From assembly GCA_905480235.1 (NCBI GenBank), contig CAJQPP010000152.1, forward strand, positions 1 through 37,249: a stretch of DNA of 37,249 nucleotides, given 5' to 3'. Shown piece by piece: positions 33,437 to 37,249 of this stretch (the stretch's first letter is position 1; every line of letters begins with the position of its first letter). Both the position numbers and the translations under genes were made by a program. The notes beneath the pieces are model-generated. The model ran no database searches, was not told the origin of the DNA, and was given only the letters and a program-made list of their open reading frames with translations. The stretch is from an uncultured Pirellulaceae bacterium (GTDB lineage: Bacteria > Planctomycetota > Planctomycetia > Pirellulales > Pirellulaceae).

Positions 33437-34711
33437 TTATACGCTTCTTTTTTCTTTGTCATCCATTTCGCTCTGCCTTTCAAAAACTCGGGGTTCATGC
33501 AAGCAGAATGTGAGACACCACGCAATAACCATGCATCCCACCACTCCCCCAAAGACCAAATCGTAACCCAACCGGTCTATCAAAAGTCCAATCAAAGCAG
33601 AAGAAAGAATGACGGGTACCGCCATCGCAAGGCTTTGAGTCACCAGATAGCGAGGGTGATTTTCTTGTTCGGTGAATTCCAGCGAGTAATTAGCAAGCAC
33701 CCGCATCGTGACCGGCATTAACCCCAATAAAAAGTAAACGCCCATGAAGCCGGTTCTTCCAAGCACCCCCCAATTGGAAAAGAACAGCGCCAAAATTGGA
33801 GCCGCTATCAAGATCGACATGACCAAGCGAAGCGCGGCTCGATTTCCCAATCGATCGGCCACTGCCCCCACGGGGACACTAAAAACTGCGACACCAATAT
33901 TTTGAATAATTAGCCAGGGTAAAAGATCCGCAAACCCAAGATCTAAGCGACTACGCCCCAAACTTTGATAGTGAGGCATCAACGTCATAGAGAGCCCAAA
34001 CAGACCTGAGATTACCAACAGCACGCGAAAGTGACGATCTTCAACAAACGTCATTCGAACATCATTGAGTATGCTCCTAAAGCGATACCTGTCCTCGGCC
34101 GGCTTGGTGTTGGGCGTTTCTTTGATTAGCAGAGCCGACAAACCTGCCAAGATAAAAAGTAATCCTGATGTTCCAAAGATGGCTCCAAAATTAGCCTCCG
34201 AGGTGGTCAACCAATCCCGCAGGACAAACCAAGCGGCCGCCACAGAAAACAGACATCCCAGCGTATTTGCCGCCAGCATCAAACGCCCTCGCAAATCAGG
34301 GCGGATCAATTTACCAATCAGCGACGACAGGGACAGTTGGTTAATTCCGACGGCCACAAAAAACAGTGCGTAGATGAACAAGAAAAGGGCCTGAGCCAGC
34401 GTTCCGGTAGCTTGCAAATCCGCCAACCAAATCACCGAGGATGCACAGAATAAAATCCCCATTCCAGTGGTCGTAACACATAACCAGTTTCTTTGTCGAC
34501 CGGCGTTTTTGATGAGCGGCCAAACCAACAGTGTGGGAAAACTCTGACCGATGCGATTCAACATAGGCAGACATCCTCGCATCCACCCAACCCCGCCGAT
34601 GGAATCCAACGCAGCGGGAATAATCACACTCTCGGTCTTAAAAATCCATCCGACCCGCAACAGCACTTGATAGATCGTGGTCGTAATAAAGTTGCGTTTT
34701 TCAGAGGGCAT
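33437..34711 (-). CDS. MFS transporter
   Basis: A 424-residue major facilitator superfamily permease with about 12 hydrophobic segments and a central polar loop near residues 195-220 (LLIKETPNTKPAEDRYRFRS). The loop between helices in the first half shows a GKLIRPDLRGRLMLAANTLG segment, and the second half has AVADRLGNRAALRLVM, the D-R-x-G-x-R/K-type MFS motif. Substrate is not deducible. ATG 34711 has no clear ribosome site. Spacing is 49 bases to the four-module Cys gene and 108 to the CYTH gene, all on the minus strand, so a joint metal-related role is possible but unsupported. Confidence 0.85.
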   Translation of the reverse strand: MPSEKRNFITTTIYQVLLRVGWIFKTESVIIPAALDSIGGVGWMRGCLPMLNRIGQSFPTLLVWPLIKNAGRQRNWLCVTTTGMGILFCASSVIWLADLQATGTLAQALFLFIYALFFVAVGINQLSLSSLIGKLIRPDLRGRLMLAANTLGCLFSVAAAWFVLRDWLTTSEANFGAIFGTSGLLFILAGLSALLIKETPNTKPAEDRYRFRSILNDVRMTFVEDRHFRVLLVISGLFGLSMTLMPHYQSLGRSRLDLGFADLLPWLIIQNIGVAVFSVPVGAVADRLGNRAALRLVMSILIAAPILALFFSNWGVLGRTGFMGVYFLLGLMPVTMRVLANYSLEFTEQENHPRYLVTQSLAMAVPVILSSALIGLLIDRLGYDLVFGGVVGCMVIAWCLTFCLHEPRVFERQSEMDDKEKRSV

Positions 34712-34819
34712 GAAGAAATCCGATGAACAGCGGTCCGCGCATTACGATTGCGACCGTCTGTCGGAATGTTGCAGCCAAAAACCGAGATTGACTTGGCTCG
34801 TTACCAAAAAACAGGTCGC

Positions 34820-35446
34820 TCATGATAAAGCTATGGGCCCTTCGCCGCAGTTTTCGGTTATTACCTTGGGAGTCAGCATCTCGAGATAACTGTCTGTTAT
34901 CGGTCCGCTTAACTTCATCTTGGTTGCAATCTGGCTGAGGATTTCCTGAGCTTCAGCGACTCGCTCGAACTCAGTGACCACCTCCATTTCCAGAAACGAC
35001 CCCAACCCTTCAACCTGGTCCAACGCGAATTCCACCGACCAACCTTGATACTGAATTCGAATCCGCTCACGCGTTTTTTTTACCAGCGGCGCTAAACGAA
35101 ATCCCAAGGCAAGCATTATCTCGGAAAGGCGTAATTGCTGCTCGACACCGCTTGCCATCGGTATCTCTATTTCCTCGCGAGTCTTAAATTCGTCTGCCTG
35201 AGGCCCCTTTTTCAGGCGAGCCCCTTTGTAGGTTAAGTAGGAATCGATCTCACATCCCGCGGACTTTACGACACGAATTCGCAGCGCCTCATCGGTCTCC
35301 CGGAAATCACGCTGAGGATGTATCAGGTATTGATCCGATTGCTGCACCGTCCCCAGCACTTGACCGGCAAATTCCTCCAAAATGCCATGACGACAAGCCG
35401 GCAAATCATTAACCGCGTATTTTTTCTCGACTTCAAATTTTTTCAT
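34820..35446 (-). CDS. CYTH domain protein (class IV adenylate cyclase CyaB-like)
   Basis: A 208-residue protein of the CYTH superfamily (CyaB adenylate cyclase and thiamine triphosphatase). The opening FEVEKKYAV carries the signature ExExK (E5, E7, K9), followed by ALRIRVVKSAG, SYLTYKGARLKKG, TREEIEI, KTRERIRIQYQG and FALDQVEGLGSFLEMEVV. These strands form the tunnel that binds two metals and a triphosphate. CyaB-type cyclase, thiamine triphosphatase and inorganic triphosphatase cannot be told apart from this alone. The neighbouring ThiD2-ThiE gene makes thiamine triphosphate a candidate substrate. I chose ATG 35446; the frame extends 32 codons into the gap after thiE. Confidence 0.85.
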   Translation of the reverse strand: MKKFEVEKKYAVNDLPACRHGILEEFAGQVLGTVQQSDQYLIHPQRDFRETDEALRIRVVKSAGCEIDSYLTYKGARLKKGPQADEFKTREEIEIPMASGVEQQLRLSEIMLALGFRLAPLVKKTRERIRIQYQGWSVEFALDQVEGLGSFLEMEVVTEFERVAEAQEILSQIATKMKLSGPITDSYLEMLTPKVITENCGEGPIALS

Positions 35447-35528
35447 ACGGCAGTTGTAGCACGTCGCCAGGCGAAAAACCGACGAATAAGATAATGAACG
35501 ACGGACAAAGCTTATTTTCAATCGGCCA

Positions 35529-36587
35529 CTAAATTGGCTCACTCGATCCCAGTTCTGTACGCAACTGCGTAATCACGCCCGCTATTTGATCCGGCACCTG
35601 CGGTACGGCAGCGGAGATGGCGATGCGTGATATGCCGGTCTCCCGCACCTGTGCGATATTCTGCAGATTAATCCCGCCGATGGCAAACGCGGGCAGCGTG
35701 ATTTCGTTTCCTACTTCCTGCAAAAAACTCAGGCCTGCAAAATTCTCAAACTGTTTGGTCGTCGATGGAAACGTAGGCCCCACCCCGATGTAGTCGGCGC
35801 CATCCAACACGGCTTGGCGGGCTTGCCCCAAGCAATGCGTAGAAACTCCTATTAGTAATTCAGGTCCCGCTATTTGACGAGCAGCTTTAATCGGCAAATC
35901 GTCTTGCCCTAAATGAACACCGCTTGCTCCGACTGCTAACGCCAAGTCCACGCGATCGTTGATGATCGACAGTGTGCGTGTCGATCGGGTAACCTCGACC
36001 AACGTTTCGGCATAGCTGAATAATTGCTTGTCCGTAAGCGATTTGGCTCGCAACTGAATCAAATCGACCTGGCCTGCCACCAGGGCTTCCATTTTCGCTC
36101 GGAACCGTGAAACCTCGTCCCTGGCGTCGGTAAGCACATAAATATTCGCCTGCTCAAGCGATTGCTGATTTTTTTGCAAAGCACTAAGCGGGATTTCGAA
36201 TTGATAAACATCGTATCGCAGGCGTTCGATATCTTGAGCCAATTGAGGCGTTAGCGTCTTCGCAAACTCCTCCAAGGCCCGCAGAGCCTGCTCGGCTCTT
36301 TGCGTGTTCGCGCAAAGCACGTCCCATATATGAGAACGATGGTATTCCGTTTCCACTTGAGAAACGCGTCCTACATCATCCGCCGCATTCCGCATGCGAA
36401 TGCAATCATGGCGATCCAATTGTTGAGACCAGACACCCAATCGATGCCGCAAACTTTTGCAAATTGAGGTCAGGTGAGCGTCTTCCACTACGAAACGCAA
36501 ACAATCTTCGATGACGCGGAGGGCCTCGTTAGCGCGGTTGAGGTTGGCATCAATAGCCCGCAGCACGCGCGGGTCAGGAGGAGTCAT
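35529..36587 (-). CDS. thiE: ThiD2-ThiE fusion: HMP-phosphate kinase and thiamine-phosphate synthase
   Basis: A 352-residue bifunctional thiamine enzyme. Residues 1-140 match the ThiD2 domain (RVLRAIDANLNRANEALRVI, then RNAADDVGRVSQVETEYHRS), the alternative kinase that makes HMP-PP from HMP-P. Residues 148-345 are ThiE, which joins HMP-PP and thiazole phosphate: QLRAK at 178-182, INDRVDLALAVGASGVHLGQ at 209-228, the GVGPTFPSTTK phosphate loop at 268-278 and AIGGI at 302-306. I chose ATG 36587; the open frame extends 71 codons upstream without domain support. The CYTH gene follows after 82 bases. Confidence 0.92.
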   Translation of the reverse strand: MTPPDPRVLRAIDANLNRANEALRVIEDCLRFVVEDAHLTSICKSLRHRLGVWSQQLDRHDCIRMRNAADDVGRVSQVETEYHRSHIWDVLCANTQRAEQALRALEEFAKTLTPQLAQDIERLRYDVYQFEIPLSALQKNQQSLEQANIYVLTDARDEVSRFRAKMEALVAGQVDLIQLRAKSLTDKQLFSYAETLVEVTRSTRTLSIINDRVDLALAVGASGVHLGQDDLPIKAARQIAGPELLIGVSTHCLGQARQAVLDGADYIGVGPTFPSTTKQFENFAGLSFLQEVGNEITLPAFAIGGINLQNIAQVRETGISRIAISAAVPQVPDQIAGVITQLRTELGSSEPI

Positions 36588-36900
36588 AAGGAATCTAGAC
36601 CTGTCGGAATGGATAAATTGGTCGTCGCTGCTGTCATTCCACCCAACAAGCGACAGGGAAACAAGGCGTTGGTTGGCATTTCGCGGAACGATTACCTGCC
36701 CAGAAGTGACGGCGAGCCATCGCTTAGTCTCAGTGAATTGACATCTTTTCCGTTTTTTAACCGCCTGACACTTTGTCAAAAAAAGCTCGCCGGATTTCAA
36801 GGAAAAAACGGTCAGCCTCAGCGAACCAAGTTTTTTTTCCGTCTATCTGTTAGCAAATGCTGGGAATTCGCGTGCGAAAATCATTTTCGCCGAGTTCTCA
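36588..36900. other. Upstream region of thiE, no gene seen
   Basis: About 310 bases separate the thiE start (-) from a doubtful plus-strand frame. Several A/T runs are present (36776-36783, 36831-36838). I see no riboswitch core such as a TPP-type CUGAGA element in the orientation expected for thiE, and no tRNA. Confidence 0.45.
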
Positions 36901-37092
36901 ATGCCTTTTGGCATCGCCTGTGCTGTCTTAGCTGACTGCTGGAGTAATTACGTCAACGTTGCGACTCAGGTAGACCCTGCCGGAGCATCGGCGGCCTTAC
37001 GCTGTAAAGCTTTAGGGTTCTCACCGATTATGCGTGATAGCGTGTTTACCAACTTGAACGATAGCATTCGACGTAAGTTACTGTCGGAATGA
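36901..37092 (+). CDS. Possible short protein, unrecognised
   Basis: A 63-codon frame with ATG start and balanced composition (MPFGIACAVLADCWSNYVNV, then a polar C-terminus), three Cys, no signal peptide and no family I know. No clear ribosome site precedes it. A hairpin followed by a few T residues (37113-37143) lies about 20 bases downstream, which slightly favours a transcript ending here. This may be a chance frame. Confidence 0.28.
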   Translation: MPFGIACAVLADCWSNYVNVATQVDPAGASAALRCKALGFSPIMRDSVFTNLNDSIRRKLLSE

Positions 37093-37112
37093 TACTTGCC
37101 TTGATTCGAGCG

Positions 37113-37143
37113 AAGAGCACGGCTAAAATTTCGCCGCTCTTTT
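37113..37143 (+). terminator. Possible terminator near the right edge
   Basis: AAGAGC and GGC (37113-37123, with a two-base bulge) pair with GCC and GCTCTT (37133-37141) and a short T-run follows. It may end a plus-strand transcript just before the edge gene. Confidence 0.4.
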
Positions 37144-37190
37144 CCACGTAGGGTGGTATCTTTTGGCAGGAAGCCAGCATCTGAGAATCA

Positions 37191-37249
37191 ATGAGTGATC
37201 AACCATCTCGAACGTTGTGCTGTTGGCCCGGGCTTGCCGGGTTGTGGCT
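37191..37249 (+). CDS. Start of a gene cut by the right window edge
   Basis: ATG 37191 opens a frame that stays open to the end of the window (MSDQPSRTLCCWPGLAGLW). Only 19 residues can be read, so neither family nor certainty is possible. The Trp/Pro/Gly pattern after a short polar start resembles membrane or surface proteins of planctomycetes in my general impression only. No good ribosome site is seen upstream. Confidence 0.4.
   Translation, partial: MSDQPSRTLCCWPGLAGLW

Noticed and set aside
36588..36900. TPP riboswitch upstream of thiE
   Set aside because: The conserved TPP core sequences (CUGAGA and ACCUGA-type segments) were not found in order on the minus strand.
1..37249. CRISPR array, insertion sequence, prophage or integrase
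   Set aside because: No evenly spaced direct repeats, terminal inverted repeats with a transposase frame, or phage genes were seen.

Overview
The window reads as a chromosomal segment of a planctomycete (Planctomycetota, probably the Pirellulales side). This is inferred from the mix of genes, not from a marker gene: an ExbB/ExbD/ExbD cluster flanked by large secreted helical-repeat proteins, a ThiD2-ThiE fusion, lipid A synthesis (lpxB), a Lys/Ala histone H1-like protein, small secreted Tyr/Gly/Cys-rich proteins, and a bacterial two-subunit topoisomerase VI. I see no tRNA, rRNA, CRISPR array, insertion sequence or prophage. Coding is dense on both strands and looks like core genome plus lineage-specific genes.

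Layout. 1-4156 (+): 3' part of RNase E/G, a DUF427 protein, a YpfJ-type zinc metallopeptidase, a DUF533 (YebE-like) protein and a GlsB/YeaQ small membrane protein. 4259-9070: a flavin monooxygenase (-), a PGPGW membrane protein (+), a DinG-type helicase (-) and a doubtful small ORF (-). 9071-9860 holds nothing I can name. 9861-15229 (+): a five-gene unit of secreted helical protein, ExbB, ExbD, ExbD and a large secreted helical-repeat protein. 15290-16993 (-): a possible 32-residue membrane peptide and two small secreted Cys-containing proteins. 17388-20789 (+): topoisomerase VI subunits B and A. 20895-25704 (-): ruvB, fabD, fabG, acpP, fabF. 25866-28894 (+): a degenerate NtrC-like regulator, a translationally coupled unknown, and an Mrp P-loop ATPase. 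29036-29317 (-): the H1-like protein, preceded by about 1 kb of AT-rich non-coding DNA. 30323-36587 (-): M50 site-2 protease, lpxB, a four-module TRASH/YHS-like secreted protein, an MFS transporter, a CYTH enzyme and ThiD2-ThiE. The right edge has a doubtful short ORF and the first codons of another gene (+).

How the genes fit together. Three modules have clear logic. The fab cluster supplies malonyl-ACP loading, condensation, keto-reduction and the carrier protein for fatty acid elongation. The 9861-15229 unit encodes a proton-driven ExbB/ExbD motor with two different ExbD partners and two periplasmic helical proteins, so it probably powers an envelope process. The topoisomerase VI pair and the H1-like protein both concern DNA topology or packing, and the last 12 residues of Top6B match a stretch of the H1-like protein with a single Lys/Arg change.

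The most notable items are the bacterial topoisomerase VI with basic tails, the four-module metal-site protein at 32570-33388, the motor unit with two ExbDs, and the NtrC-like regulator with a damaged Walker A. I found no proof of an entirely new system.
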